A DNA stretch of 64,000 nucleotides from Hymenobacter sp. GOD-10R (GTDB lineage: Bacteria; Bacteroidota; Bacteroidia; Cytophagales; Hymenobacteraceae), in assembly GCF_035609205.1 (NCBI RefSeq), contig NZ_CP141184.1, positions 4,533,001 through 4,597,000 of the forward strand, read 5' to 3'. Positions 16,861-24,928 of the stretch are shown one piece after another. A program made the translations under genes and the position numbers. The stretch's first letter is position 1, and each line of letters begins with the position of its first letter. The notes under the pieces are model-generated. The model was not told the DNA's origin. It worked only from the letters and a program-made list of their open reading frames with translations, and made no database searches.

Positions 16861-17595
16861 ATGGGAAGAGCATTTGAATTCCGCAAAGGCCGCAAAATGA
16901 AGCGCTGGGACCGGATGTCGAAGGATTTCACACGGATCGGCCGGGAAATCGTAATGGCCGTGAAAGAGTCGGGTCCTAACCCGGATACTAACTCCCGCCT
17001 ACGCACCGCCATCCAGAACGCCAAGGGTGTGAACATGCCCAAGGACCGCGTCGACGCTGCCATCAAGCGCGCCAGTAGCCGCGAAGAAAAAGACTATCAA
17101 GAAGTTGTGTACGAAGGTTATGCCCCCCACGGCGTAGCCATCGTGATTGAAACAGCCACCGATAACCCCGTGCGGACGGTGGCCAACGTACGCATGTACT
17201 TCAACCGCGGCAACGGCGCCCTCGGCACGGCTGGCTCCTCCGACTACACTTTCACCCGCAAAGGCGTGTTCAAGCTAGCCGCCGAAGGCCTCGACGTGGA
17301 TGAACTGGAGCTAGAACTCATCGACGCCGGTGCCGACGACGTGTACACCGACCAGGAAGAGGACGAGCAAGGCAACGTGAAAGACTTCATTGTGGTGGAA
17401 ACGGCCTTCACCGACTTCGGTCAGATGCAGAAAGCCCTGGAAGAGAAGCACCTCAACGTTGTCAGCGCCCAACTCCAGCGCATCCCCAACACGCGCGTTA
17501 GCCTCAACGATGAGGAAGCCGAAGAGGTCCTAAACCTCATCGAGAAATTTGAAGAGGATGACGACGTGCAGGCTGTGTATCACACGCTAGGCTAG
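16861..17595 (+). CDS. yebC: YebC/PmpR/TACO1-family regulatory protein
   Basis: A 244-residue full-length member of the YebC family. The N-terminal signature MGRAFEFRKGRKMKRWDRMSKDF is followed by NSRLRTAIQNAKGVNMPKDRVDAAIKRA, which forms the three-helix domain I. Acidic domains II and III (VYEGYAPHGVAIVIETATDNPVRT, GADDVYTDQEEDEQG) complete it. Family members act as DNA-binding regulators or as factors that relieve ribosome stalling at proline runs. The K/R-rich N-terminus FRKGRKMKRW differs from the common HSKWANIK form but is typical for Bacteroidota. It stands alone and is followed by a GC-rich hairpin. Confidence 0.93.
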   Translation: MGRAFEFRKGRKMKRWDRMSKDFTRIGREIVMAVKESGPNPDTNSRLRTAIQNAKGVNMPKDRVDAAIKRASSREEKDYQEVVYEGYAPHGVAIVIETATDNPVRTVANVRMYFNRGNGALGTAGSSDYTFTRKGVFKLAAEGLDVDELELELIDAGADDVYTDQEEDEQGNVKDFIVVETAFTDFGQMQKALEEKHLNVVSAQLQRIPNTRVSLNDEEAEEVLNLIEKFEEDDDVQAVYHTLG

Positions 17596-17603
17596 GTCAG
17601 CAC

Positions 17604-17630
17604 TGTCATTCCGAGTGCAGCGAGGAATCT
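17604..17630 (+). repeat. Orphan arm of a TGTCATTCCGAG-type repeat
   Basis: The sequence beginning TGTCATTCCGAGTGCAGCGA just after yebC resembles the outer arm of the inverted-repeat elements at 20162 and 45433 (TGTCATCCTGAG start). The matching inverted arm is missing. It is probably a decayed or solo copy. Confidence 0.5.
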
Positions 17631-17673
17631 GGATTGACTTCTTGCTTAGCTAGCTTCGGAAAGTAAAAACGGC

Positions 17674-17701
17674 ACGGGCCGCTCCGATCGGGGCGGCCCG
17701 T
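17674..17701. terminator. GC-rich hairpin after yebC
   Basis: A perfect 9-bp stem ACGGGCCGC/GCGGCCCGT (17674-17682 with 17693-17701) lies 79 bp after the yebC stop. An A-rich stretch precedes it and no T-tract follows. It may stop transcription from the opposite direction or act as a bidirectional block. Confidence 0.55.
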
Positions 17702-17724
17702 TGCGTTCTGCACCTTCTAAAATA

Positions 17725-18147
17725 ATGAAAAAGCTTAGACTGTTTGTATTAATAACTAGCGTGCTATGCTACTGCTTGTCGCTAACACAGGACGCTTTTT
17801 ATATTGATAGAGTTGATCATAATGCATGGTCATCGGGACTTTGGCTGCTATTGGTAGGTTGGCTAGGTGCGCTAATGGGAGGTGGTGCAGCTCTGACTTG
17901 GCTTGCCAATCCAGCATTATTCTTTTCTTGGTTCTTGCTTTTTGGCGATGTAAAGTCAGCTGTGTTGGCTGGAGTTGCAGCCTCTATTATCGCTCTATCT
18001 TTTCTCCTATTTACTGAAGTTATTACCAGTGAAGCTCCTACTTATTCTAAAATAACTTTTTACGGACTAGGGTATTGGTTGTGGCTATCTAGTTGTCTCA
18101 CAATAGCAATTGGAGCAACTGCACTGTATCGTTTACGTCACGAGTGA
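17725..18147 (+). CDS. Small integral membrane protein of unknown function
   Basis: From MKKLRLFVLITSVLCY this is 140 residues with about four predicted membrane helices: 4-20, about 35-60, about 65-100 and about 112-134. The loop after helix 1 has DAFYIDRVDH, and the C-terminus ends YRLRHE. I recognise no family. The gene is visibly AT-richer than its neighbours and uses codons such as TTA, ATA and AGT more often, which suggests recent acquisition or weak selection. The neighbours (yebC, acetyltransferase) give no functional hint. The start at 17725 is chosen because the TTG at 17701 lies inside the preceding hairpin. Confidence 0.65.
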   Translation: MKKLRLFVLITSVLCYCLSLTQDAFYIDRVDHNAWSSGLWLLLVGWLGALMGGGAALTWLANPALFFSWFLLFGDVKSAVLAGVAASIIALSFLLFTEVITSEAPTYSKITFYGLGYWLWLSSCLTIAIGATALYRLRHE

Positions 18148-18339
18148 GCAGAAATTTGATCCGGACATATTAAATGCAAAGAAACTTAAGAGCATTGCAT
18201 TAGCTCCTAAGCGCCTTCCGCAAAATGCGCCAAGAAGATGGCTAACTAACTTTTCCTAAAACGGTCGGATTGCGCGCGTTAAAGCTCACGAGAGTATGTT
18301 GCCATCAGAAACCTAAAAGCCTAGAGTAGCTTCACCTAC

Positions 18340-18897
18340 ATGCCCACCGAAAAAGAGAAAATGCTAGCCGGCGAGTTGTACCAAGCCAACGACCCCGAGC
18401 TAGTGGCCGAGCGCTTATGCGCCAAAACGCTGTGCCACCGTTACAATCAGCAACCCGTGGAGCTAGACAAGCGCGTGCTGAGCGAACTGCTCGGCTACGA
18501 AACCGACGCGCACATTGAAACCACGTTCCGCTGCGACTACGGCTACAACATCAAGCTAGGTCGAAATTTCTACGCCAACTACAACCTAGTAGTGTTAGAC
18601 TGCGCGACGGTTATCATTGGCGATGATGTGTTTCTGGCGCCGAATGTGGTGATCAGCACGGCTGGCCACCCAGTAGAAGCAGGACCTAGGGTAGCAGGTT
18701 GGGAATTTGCCAAGCCAATTACCATTGGCAATAAAGTATGGCTAGGCGCGGGTGTGCTGATAATGCCCGGCGTAAGCATCGGCGACAATGCAGTGATTGG
18801 GGCGGGCAGTGTGGTCACGCGCTCCATCCCAGCGAATACCGTGGCCGTGGGCAATCCGTGCCGCGTGATTCGCGAGTTACCGGATCAGACGAGTTAG
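18340..18897 (+). CDS. Maltose/galactoside O-acetyltransferase family protein (hexapeptide-repeat)
   Basis: A 185-residue acyl-CoA-dependent O-acetyltransferase of the Maa/LacA/NodL type. The N-terminal helical MAC domain (EKEKMLAGELYQANDPEL) precedes a left-handed beta-helix built of hexapeptide repeats (TIGNKVWLGAGVLIMPGVSIGDNAVIGAGSVVTRSIPANTVAVGNP). The catalytic histidine is in STAGHPVEAG. Members acetylate the 6-OH of sugars in the cytoplasm as trimers. Length and motif order are typical. The stop codon abuts a -7-like box (TAGGTTTC, 18895-18902) that may drive the RNA candidate at 18908. Confidence 0.93.
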   Translation: MPTEKEKMLAGELYQANDPELVAERLCAKTLCHRYNQQPVELDKRVLSELLGYETDAHIETTFRCDYGYNIKLGRNFYANYNLVVLDCATVIIGDDVFLAPNVVISTAGHPVEAGPRVAGWEFAKPITIGNKVWLGAGVLIMPGVSIGDNAVIGAGSVVTRSIPANTVAVGNPCRVIRELPDQTS

Positions 18898-18907
18898 GTT
18901 TCTGCCC

Positions 18908-19086
18908 TTTAGAGTACCACGAAGAACTTGGGTCGACGCACCTAGGTTTGGTCTCTCAAACCTATCAAGGCACTCGAAAGGACAGCTTAGAGCGCCTAAC
19001 CTAAAACTTATTCGTGGTCTAAACTCAACTTCTCGCTTAAATTGCAGCCCGCCGAAAAGCCATTCAAGCTTCGGCGGGCTTTTTTA
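18908..19086 (+). ncRNA. Candidate structured RNA (three-way junction) ending in an intrinsic terminator
   Basis: The gap between the acetyltransferase and bioB folds by inspection into a closed three-way junction. P1 pairs 18908-18912 with 19019-19023 and 18916-18923 with 19011-19018. It extends by 18928-18933 with 18999-19004 (one G-U pair). P2 is a perfect 8-bp hairpin (18943-18950 with 18957-18964, 6-nt loop). P3 is 8 bp with one mismatch (18968-18975 with 18990-18997). A 22-nt linker then leads to a strong terminator (19046-19086). A TAGGTTTC box at 18895-18902 sits where a Bacteroidota -7 element would start transcription near 18908. It could be a free small RNA or a bioB leader. No known class is recognised, and 6S-like function cannot be excluded. 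Confidence 0.5.
19046..19086 (+). terminator. Strong intrinsic terminator 35 bp upstream of bioB
   Basis: A perfect 11-bp stem (AGCCCGCCGAA, 19046-19056, with 19070-19080) is followed by a run of T. It ends only 35 bp before the bioB start codon, so either bioB has a promoter in or just after it, or bioB is expressed by read-through. Confidence 0.85.
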
Positions 19087-19121
19087 TCTTGTCATCCGGC
19101 AACTCACAAACGGCACTCCAT

Positions 19122-20132
19122 ATGCTCCGCACCGACTGGACCCTCGACGAAGTCAAAGCAATTTATCACCAGCCCGTGCTGGAATTGGTAGCGCAGGCTG
19201 CCGCCGTACATAAGGAACACCAAACCACCGGCGAAGTGCAGGTGTGCACGCTGTTGAGCGTAAAAACCGGTGGCTGCCCCGAAGATTGCGCTTATTGCCC
19301 CCAAGCCGCCCGTTACCACACGGGCGTGCAAGCCCATAAGCTTCTCCCTGACGCTGAAGTGATTGCGGCCGCCCAACGCGCTAAAGACTCGGGCAGCACC
19401 CGCTTCTGCATGGGCGCCGCCTGGCGCGAAGTGCGCGACAACCGCGACTTCGACCGGGTGCTGAACATGGTAACCGAAGTGAACAACCTAGGTATGGAAG
19501 TGTGCTGCACCCTAGGCATGGTGAACGAGTACCAGGCCGAGCGCCTCAAGCAAGCCGGCCTCTACGCCTACAACCACAACCTCGACACGAGCGCCGAAAA
19601 CTACTCCAACATCATCACCACGCGCACCTACGACGACCGCCTCGATACGCTGGAACACGTGCGCAAAGCGGGTATTTCGGTGTGCAGCGGCGGCATTATT
19701 GGCCTAGGTGAAACCGACGAAGACCGTGTAGCCATGCTGCACACACTGGCCACGCTACCCGCCCACCCCGAGTCGGTGCCGGTGAATGCGCTGGTGCCGG
19801 TGCAAGGCACGCCCCTCGCCGACCAACCTCGCGTGAGCGTGTGGGAGATGCTGCGCATGATTGCCACCGCCCGCATCCTGATGCCCAAAACGATGGTTCG
19901 CCTCTCCGCTGGTCGGCAGGAAATGCCGGTATCGGAACAGGCATTGTGCTTCCTGGCCGGGGCCAATTCCATCTTCTCGGGCGAAAAACTACTCACTACA
20001 CCGAACCCTGACTTCGACGCCGACAAGCAAATGTTTGCGACCCTAGGTCTGACGCCTCGCAAGTCGTTCAAGGATGTACCAGTAGGCGCCACAGTGCTAG
20101 GCAAAGCTGAAGCGGTAACAGTAGAAGCGTAG
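19122..20132 (+). CDS. bioB: Biotin synthase
   Basis: 336 residues from [15 protein letters not shown]. The radical SAM cluster motif is C52-PED-C56-AY-C59, followed by PQAARYHTG. The auxiliary 2Fe-2S ligands expected in BioB lie in the [30 protein letters not shown] region and in later Cys ([11 protein letters not shown]). A conserved Arg lies in the C-terminal [10 protein letters not shown]. It inserts sulfur into dethiobiotin, the last step of biotin synthesis. The ATG at 19122 is preferred over the TTG at 19089. It is first of the biotin genes on this strand, followed by bioF after an inverted repeat element. Confidence 0.97.
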   Translation: MLRTDWTLDEVKAIYHQPVLELVAQAAAVHKEHQTTGEVQVCTLLSVKTGGCPEDCAYCPQAARYHTGVQAHKLLPDAEVIAAAQRAKDSGSTRFCMGAAWREVRDNRDFDRVLNMVTEVNNLGMEVCCTLGMVNEYQAERLKQAGLYAYNHNLDTSAENYSNIITTRTYDDRLDTLEHVRKAGISVCSGGIIGLGETDEDRVAMLHTLATLPAHPESVPVNALVPVQGTPLADQPRVSVWEMLRMIATARILMPKTMVRLSAGRQEMPVSEQALCFLAGANSIFSGEKLLTTPNPDFDADKQMFATLGLTPRKSFKDVPVGATVLGKAEAVTVEA

Positions 20133-20161
20133 TTGGCAATCATTAACCGCGCAAAACCTTT

Positions 20162-20271
20162 TCATCTGTCATCCTGAGCTTGCGAAGGACCTTCTCACGC
20201 CTGAATGCTAATCGTTGCTACGACTCTTTCAAGCGTGAGAAGGTCCTTCGCAAGCTCAGGATGACAGATGA
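20162..20271. repeat. Perfect 39-bp inverted repeat element (family 1) between bioB and bioF
   Basis: Arms 20162-20200 and 20233-20271 are exact inverse copies beginning TCATCTGTCATCCTGAG at the outside; the spacer is 32 bp. A diverged relative lies at 45433-45532. The element ends 12 bp before the bioF ATG, so its hairpin falls in the bioF leader. Confidence 0.93.
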
Positions 20272-20283
20272 TTTTTGTTCATA

Positions 20284-21438
20284 ATGTCCCAGCACCTGCT
20301 TCTTCAACGCCTTGCCCAGCAGCTCGCTAAGCGTGAAGCCGAAGGCACTCGCCGCCACCTGACTACTGCCAGCGCCGTCCGCGTTGATTTCAGCTCTAAC
20401 GATTACCTGGGGCTAGCTAGCTCGGAGGCACTGAAGGCGGCACTCCAGAAAGAAGTTGCTGAAGCAGCAGGCAGCACTGGTTCGCGCCTGCTTACCGGCA
20501 ACTCTGCTTCGGCTGAAGCCTTGGAAGCACACTTGGCTAGCTTCCACCGCGGTGAAGCCGCGTTGCTGTTCAACTCCGGCTACGCTGCCAACCTAGGTTT
20601 TTTTGCGGCCGTGCCGCGGCGCGGGGATGTTATTTTTTATGATGAAGCCAGCCATGCTTCGGTGAAGGATGGTATTCGGGGCAGCTTCGCCACGGCGTAT
20701 AGCTTCCGCCACAACGACGTGGCGGACCTAGAACGGCGGCTACGCCGGCTAGACCTAGCTGCTGGCGGTGCCGTATTTGTGGCGGTGGAAGCGTTGTATT
20801 CCATGGATGGCGACCAAGCCCCGTTGCGAGACCTTGCGACTTTCTGCCAGCAGGAAGAATTGTATTTAGTTGTTGATGAAGCGCATACTAACGGCTTGTA
20901 TGGTCCAAATGGCGAGGGGCTGGTGGTGGAGCTAGGATTGACGGAACAGGTTTTTGCCCGGGTACTCACCTTCGGCAAAGCCTTGGGCAGTCAGGGAGCG
21001 GCCGTGGTGGGAGCGGCTGTGCTGCGCGACTTTCTCATCAATTTCAGCCGTCCTTTCATTTATACCACGGCCCTGCCGCCTGCTACCATTGCAGCTCTCA
21101 CGGCAGCTTATCAGCTCCTTCCCACGCTCACGGCAGAGCGGCAGCAGTTGTTCGCCCTCTCCGATTTGTTGAAAGCGACACTGAATGCCGTAGCTGGCCT
21201 CCACGTACCGGAAGCGAGCCACGTTATTCATCCCATCTTTTTCCCGACGGCCACCGGTGGCCCGGCCCACGTGCGTGCCGTGGCGCAAGCGGCGCAGGCA
21301 GCGGGCTTCGATGTCCGCCCGATTGTGTCACCGACGGTTCCAGTTGGGACTGAGCGGCTACGACTTATCATCCACAGCTTCAACACCGAAGCTGAGATCC
21401 TAGCTTTGGCTGACGTGTTGCGCGCGGCAGCCAGCTAA
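20284..21438 (+). CDS. bioF: 8-amino-7-oxononanoate synthase
   Basis: 384 residues from MSQHLLLQRLAQQL. A PLP-dependent alpha-oxoamine synthase: the substrate/PLP region VDFSSNDYLGLA opens it, with GSTGSRLLTGN, the DEASHASVKDGI histidine stacking region and VVDEAHTNGLYGP. The Schiff-base lysine is in TFGKALGSQGAAV. It condenses a pimeloyl thioester with L-alanine. KBL-type paralogs share the fold, but the bio neighbours and SRLLTGN favour BioF. The upstream TTG at 20275 is not used here because the ATG at 20284 lies clear of the hairpin. The stop overlaps the bioD start (TAATG). Confidence 0.95.
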   Translation: MSQHLLLQRLAQQLAKREAEGTRRHLTTASAVRVDFSSNDYLGLASSEALKAALQKEVAEAAGSTGSRLLTGNSASAEALEAHLASFHRGEAALLFNSGYAANLGFFAAVPRRGDVIFYDEASHASVKDGIRGSFATAYSFRHNDVADLERRLRRLDLAAGGAVFVAVEALYSMDGDQAPLRDLATFCQQEELYLVVDEAHTNGLYGPNGEGLVVELGLTEQVFARVLTFGKALGSQGAAVVGAAVLRDFLINFSRPFIYTTALPPATIAALTAAYQLLPTLTAERQQLFALSDLLKATLNAVAGLHVPEASHVIHPIFFPTATGGPAHVRAVAQAAQAAGFDVRPIVSPTVPVGTERLRLIIHSFNTEAEILALADVLRAAAS

Positions 21439-22076
21439 TGCTTTCTTACATGACTCCTGAACGCTTATTTGTCACTGGTATCGGCACGGATGTGGGTAAA
21501 ACCTTCGTTGCCGCTATTCTCACCGAAGCCCTAGGTGCCGACTATTGGAAGCCGGTGCAGGCTGGCCTCACCCCCACCACCGACACAGCTACGGTGCAGC
21601 AGTTGGTTACGAATCTGACCACTTACTTCCACCCAGAGACGTACCGCCTACAATTGCCGGCGTCACCTCACGCGGCGGCGGCCGCCGAAAATATTCTTAT
21701 CCGGCCCGAAGATTTCACGCTTCCTGCAACTGACAACCACCTGATTGTGGAAGGTGCGGGCGGCTTGCTAGTGCCACTGGCGCCGGGCTTTTTGATAGCA
21801 GATTTAGCAGTTCAGCTAGGGCTAGCGACTATTGTAGTCTCCCGCAATTACCTAGGCAGCATCAATCATACCTTGTTGACCTTGGAAGCGCTCCGTCAGC
21901 GCGGGCTGTCCGTTCGGGGGGTGGTGTTCAATGGTGAACCAAACCCAGCGACGGAAGATTTTATTACGCAGCACACGGGGGTGCTCGTGTTACCTAGGAT
22001 TCTGCCAGAGCCAACGGTAAATGCAGCGGTTGTCAGTCGCTACGCCGCCGCCTTCAAGACTGCCTTCGGGCTGTAG
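21438..22076 (+). CDS. bioD: Dethiobiotin synthetase
   Basis: 212 residues. The P-loop is G14-IGTDVG-K21-T22; KPVQAGL and the VEGAGGLLVPL block are the substrate and Mg-ATP regions of BioD. It forms the ureido ring of dethiobiotin from 7,8-diaminopelargonate, CO2 and ATP. Its ATG overlaps the bioF stop by one base, so translation is probably coupled. A second Met at position 5 is an alternative start. The gene ends at a TAG that is part of the left arm of the repeat at 22073-22181. Confidence 0.95.
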   Translation: MLSYMTPERLFVTGIGTDVGKTFVAAILTEALGADYWKPVQAGLTPTTDTATVQQLVTNLTTYFHPETYRLQLPASPHAAAAAENILIRPEDFTLPATDNHLIVEGAGGLLVPLAPGFLIADLAVQLGLATIVVSRNYLGSINHTLLTLEALRQRGLSVRGVVFNGEPNPATEDFITQHTGVLVLPRILPEPTVNAAVVSRYAAAFKTAFGL

Positions 22077-22181
22077 GAACGCGCCACGACGCCTTCGGCT
22101 TTCCTACCAGCAGAGCCACAACCCAACTTCTGCCTCCAACGATTGTCATTCATGTGAGAACGCGCCGTGGCGCGTTCCTAC
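22073..22181. repeat. Inverted-repeat element (family 2) overlapping the bioD stop codon
   Basis: 15-bp outer arms GTAGGAACGCGCCAC (22073-22087) and their exact inverse (22167-22181) enclose about 79 bp. The right arm itself contains the short palindrome GAACGCGCC-GT-GGCGCGTTC. The TAG stop of bioD lies in the left arm. A second copy is at 29304-29405. Confidence 0.8.
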
Positions 22182-22203
22182 GTACCTTATTTATTTGAAC
22201 AGA

Positions 22204-23490
22204 ATGTCTCTCGCCACCCGCGACCACGCCGTTATCTGGCACCCCTACACCCAGATGCAAACCGCCCCGCTGCCTATTCCTATCGTGCGCGGAAAAGGCG
22301 CTTGGCTGTACACGGAAGACGGTACCGCCTACCTCGATGCCATTGCTTCGTGGTGGGTCAACCTGCATGGACACGCCAACGCGCACATTGCCGAGCGAGT
22401 TAGCAACCAATTGAACACGCTTGAGCACGTGATATTTGCGGGCTTCACCCACCCTTCGGCCGTAGAGCTGGCAGAGCAGCTACTAGAGATTCTGCCCTCT
22501 AATCAAGCCCGCATCTTTTACTCCGATAATGGCTCGACGGCAGTAGAAGTAGCCCTGAAAATGGCGCTGCAATACTTCCACAACCTAGGCCGGCCGCGCA
22601 AAACAATCGTGGCCTTTCGCGACAGTTACCACGGCGACACGTTCGGGGCCATGGCGGTGAGCAGCCGCGGGGCCTTCACGGCGCCGTTTGCACCCCTTCT
22701 TTTTGATGTGGCCTTTATTGATGTGCCCACGCCGGGTCGAGAAGCCGAAAGCCTAGCGCAGCTTGAAGCGGTAGCAGCGCTGGGCGACGTGGCAGCGTTC
22801 ATCTTTGAGCCGTTGCTGCTCGGTACAGCCGGCATGATTACGTATTCGCCCGAAGCCCTGAACGCCCTGATGGCCTGCTGCCAACGCCACGGCATCCTGA
22901 CCATCGCCGATGAGGTAATGACAGGTTTCGGCCGCACCGGGCGGCTGTTTGCTAGCGAGTACCTAGCTAGTCAGCCCGACATGGTGTGCCTTTCTAAAGG
23001 ACTAACGGGAGGCACGATGGCACTCGGCGTGACAAGTTGCGCTGCTCCGGTTTACGATGCTTTCTTGAGCGAAGACAAGCTCAAAACGCTCTTCCACGGC
23101 CACTCCTACACAGCTAACCCAGTAGCTTGCTCGGCGGGATTGGCTAGCATGGAACTTACCCGCTCGGCCGAATGTGCGGCCAGCCTAGCGCGTATCAACC
23201 TAGCCCACCAGCAGTTTGCCCAAGAAATGACTGACCAGCCGGGCATTCGCGACATCCGGTTGCTAGGTACCGTGCTAGCCCTCGAGTTTGCCGTAGACAC
23301 CTCAACTACCTACTTCAGTTCCCTGCGCGACGAGCTATATCAGTTGGCCCTGTCCCACCGCGTCATTCTGAGGCCGCTCGGCAACATCGTTTACACCATG
23401 CCTCCTTATTGCACAACCGATGAGGAGTTGCAGCTGATTTACAGCGTAATGCGCCAAATGCGCGAGTTGGTAGTAAGCAAAACGAAGTAG
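22204..23490 (+). CDS. bioA: Adenosylmethionine-8-amino-7-oxononanoate aminotransferase
   Basis: 428 residues from MSLATRDHAVIWHPYTQM, the typical BioA N-terminus with WHPYTQ. A class III aminotransferase: SWWVNLHGHANAHI, YSDNGSTAVEVALKMA and FRDSYHGDTFGAMAVS are present. The PLP Asp is in ILTIADEVMTGFGRTG and the Schiff-base Lys in VCLSKGLTGGTMALG. It transfers an amino group from SAM to KAPA to give DAPA. The longer frame from 22021 runs back through the repeat and bioD and is rejected. It is separated from bioD by the family 2 repeat element but is on the same strand. Confidence 0.96.
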   Translation: MSLATRDHAVIWHPYTQMQTAPLPIPIVRGKGAWLYTEDGTAYLDAIASWWVNLHGHANAHIAERVSNQLNTLEHVIFAGFTHPSAVELAEQLLEILPSNQARIFYSDNGSTAVEVALKMALQYFHNLGRPRKTIVAFRDSYHGDTFGAMAVSSRGAFTAPFAPLLFDVAFIDVPTPGREAESLAQLEAVAALGDVAAFIFEPLLLGTAGMITYSPEALNALMACCQRHGILTIADEVMTGFGRTGRLFASEYLASQPDMVCLSKGLTGGTMALGVTSCAAPVYDAFLSEDKLKTLFHGHSYTANPVACSAGLASMELTRSAECAASLARINLAHQQFAQEMTDQPGIRDIRLLGTVLALEFAVDTSTTYFSSLRDELYQLALSHRVILRPLGNIVYTMPPYCTTDEELQLIYSVMRQMRELVVSKTK

Positions 23491-23502
23491 ACACAAGCCA
23501 CT

Positions 23503-23518
23503 CAGACGATATCGTCTG
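23503..23518. repeat. 16-bp perfect palindrome between bioA and the ketoacyl synthase gene
   Basis: CAGACGAT and its inverse meet at 23510/23511 in the 103-bp gap after bioA. It could be an operator half-site pair, as two-fold sites are used by repressors, or a small hairpin. Only the symmetry is seen; no regulator is identified. Confidence 0.4.
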
Positions 23519-23593
23519 CTAACGCCAACAGCAACCAGCCGGATACCTTTGGCATCCGACCGGCAGGCAAATACCTGATTTGAAGATTACGAA

Positions 23594-24802
23594 ATGTCTG
23601 CTGAAGACCTGATTATTATTCGCGGTAGCGGCAGTGTTTCGGCGTTAGGCCTAGGTTCGGCCCCTTATGGCGCACCCGAAGCAACCTTCACGGCGCGGCA
23701 GCTAGGCTCTAGTGCAGTGGCAGTAGCCGCTTTGCCAACCGCTGCGGAGGCAGCGCTAACCGCCTTGCGCCAGCAGCACCCCACCTACCGCCAACTCGAC
23801 CGCACGGTATTGCTAGCCCTGGTGGCTGCTCGTCAGGCTGCTGCACAAGCGGGGTGGTCCGGTGCCGAAGAACTAGCGTCGCTAGCGGTTAGCATCGGTT
23901 CTTCGCGCGGCGCAACAGGACGCGTAGAGCAGTTTCACGAGCAGTTTCTGACGGAAGGCACCGTGCCAGCTGCCGCCTCGCCGCTCACGACCCTAGGCAA
24001 CGTAGCCAGTTGGGTGGCCTACGATGCCAGTGCCCACGGCAGCGCGGCGCTGAGCCATTCCAGCACGTGCAGCAGCGCCTTTCAAGCGCTCGGCAATGCC
24101 CTGGCGTGGCTCCGAGCGGGCATGGCGGAGCTTTTTCTGGCGGGTGGTGCCGAAGCTCCGCTCACCGATTTCACCTTGGCCCAGATGCAGGCTATTGGCA
24201 TTTATTCGCCCTTCGCGGCAGCAGAGTGGCCTTGCCGGCCCGGCGCAGGTGCTCCTTCCACGTTCACGCTCGGCGAAGGAGCCGCGGTGTTTGCCCTGGA
24301 AAAAGCTAGCTACCAAACCATTCAACAGCAAAAGCTTGTTCGCCCAAACCAACCCATTTTTCAATTGGAAAGCGTAGGCTTTGGCTTCGAAGCCATTGGC
24401 AGCAAAACTGGCCTTTCCCGCGACGGTCAGCACTTCCAAACAGCTATGCGGCAGGCCTTGCGCCAGGCCAACCGTAGGCCCGACGAGGTAGACGCCCTCG
24501 TGCTACACAGCCCCGGTACGCCCGCCGGCGACGCAGCTGAGCGGGCGGCCATACAGGCTGTTTTCGGGGAAAACACCCCGCCGCTCACCTCCAACAAGTG
24601 GCTGCTCGGTCATACCCTAGGCGCTTCGGCGGCGCTCAGCCTAGATTATGCCCTGCACCTGCTCACCACCCAGACCTGGCCGACTGCACCATTTGCCACC
24701 GACCTAGCTCCTGCTCCTACGCGCCCGCTCCGCCGATTATTAATCAACGCTGCGGGTTTTGGGGGCAACGCTGCCAGTGCCTTAGTGTCTTTGATGCAGT
24801 AA
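23594..24802 (+). CDS. Beta-ketoacyl synthase (FabF/KAS II-like) linked to the biotin genes
   Basis: 402 residues with the thiolase fold. The Cys-His-His catalytic set is present: the nucleophile Cys in SHSSTCSSAFQAL, the first His in VLHSPGTPAGDAAE and the second in KWLLGHTLGASA, with the K of SNKW before it. FGGNAAS near the C-terminus matches the closing loop of FabF-type enzymes. The catalytic loops are slightly unusual, for example LHSPGTP for the common AHGTGTP. It follows bioA by 103 bp on the same strand. As no bioC or bioH is next to these genes, a dedicated role in making the pimeloyl chain is an attractive inference. General fatty-acid synthesis remains possible. Confidence 0.85.
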   Translation: MSAEDLIIIRGSGSVSALGLGSAPYGAPEATFTARQLGSSAVAVAALPTAAEAALTALRQQHPTYRQLDRTVLLALVAARQAAAQAGWSGAEELASLAVSIGSSRGATGRVEQFHEQFLTEGTVPAAASPLTTLGNVASWVAYDASAHGSAALSHSSTCSSAFQALGNALAWLRAGMAELFLAGGAEAPLTDFTLAQMQAIGIYSPFAAAEWPCRPGAGAPSTFTLGEGAAVFALEKASYQTIQQQKLVRPNQPIFQLESVGFGFEAIGSKTGLSRDGQHFQTAMRQALRQANRRPDEVDALVLHSPGTPAGDAAERAAIQAVFGENTPPLTSNKWLLGHTLGASAALSLDYALHLLTTQTWPTAPFATDLAPAPTRPLRRLLINAAGFGGNAASALVSLMQ

Positions 24803-24928
24803 CATAATACTTTCAGGTAGCGGGTTGCGCGTAGCTAGGTACACACACCTACCTCGGTTCATTCGCCCTACAGCGCAAACCAAAAGTTCGCGTTACTTTA
24901 CTAACGTTCCATAACCTAAATACCTTAG

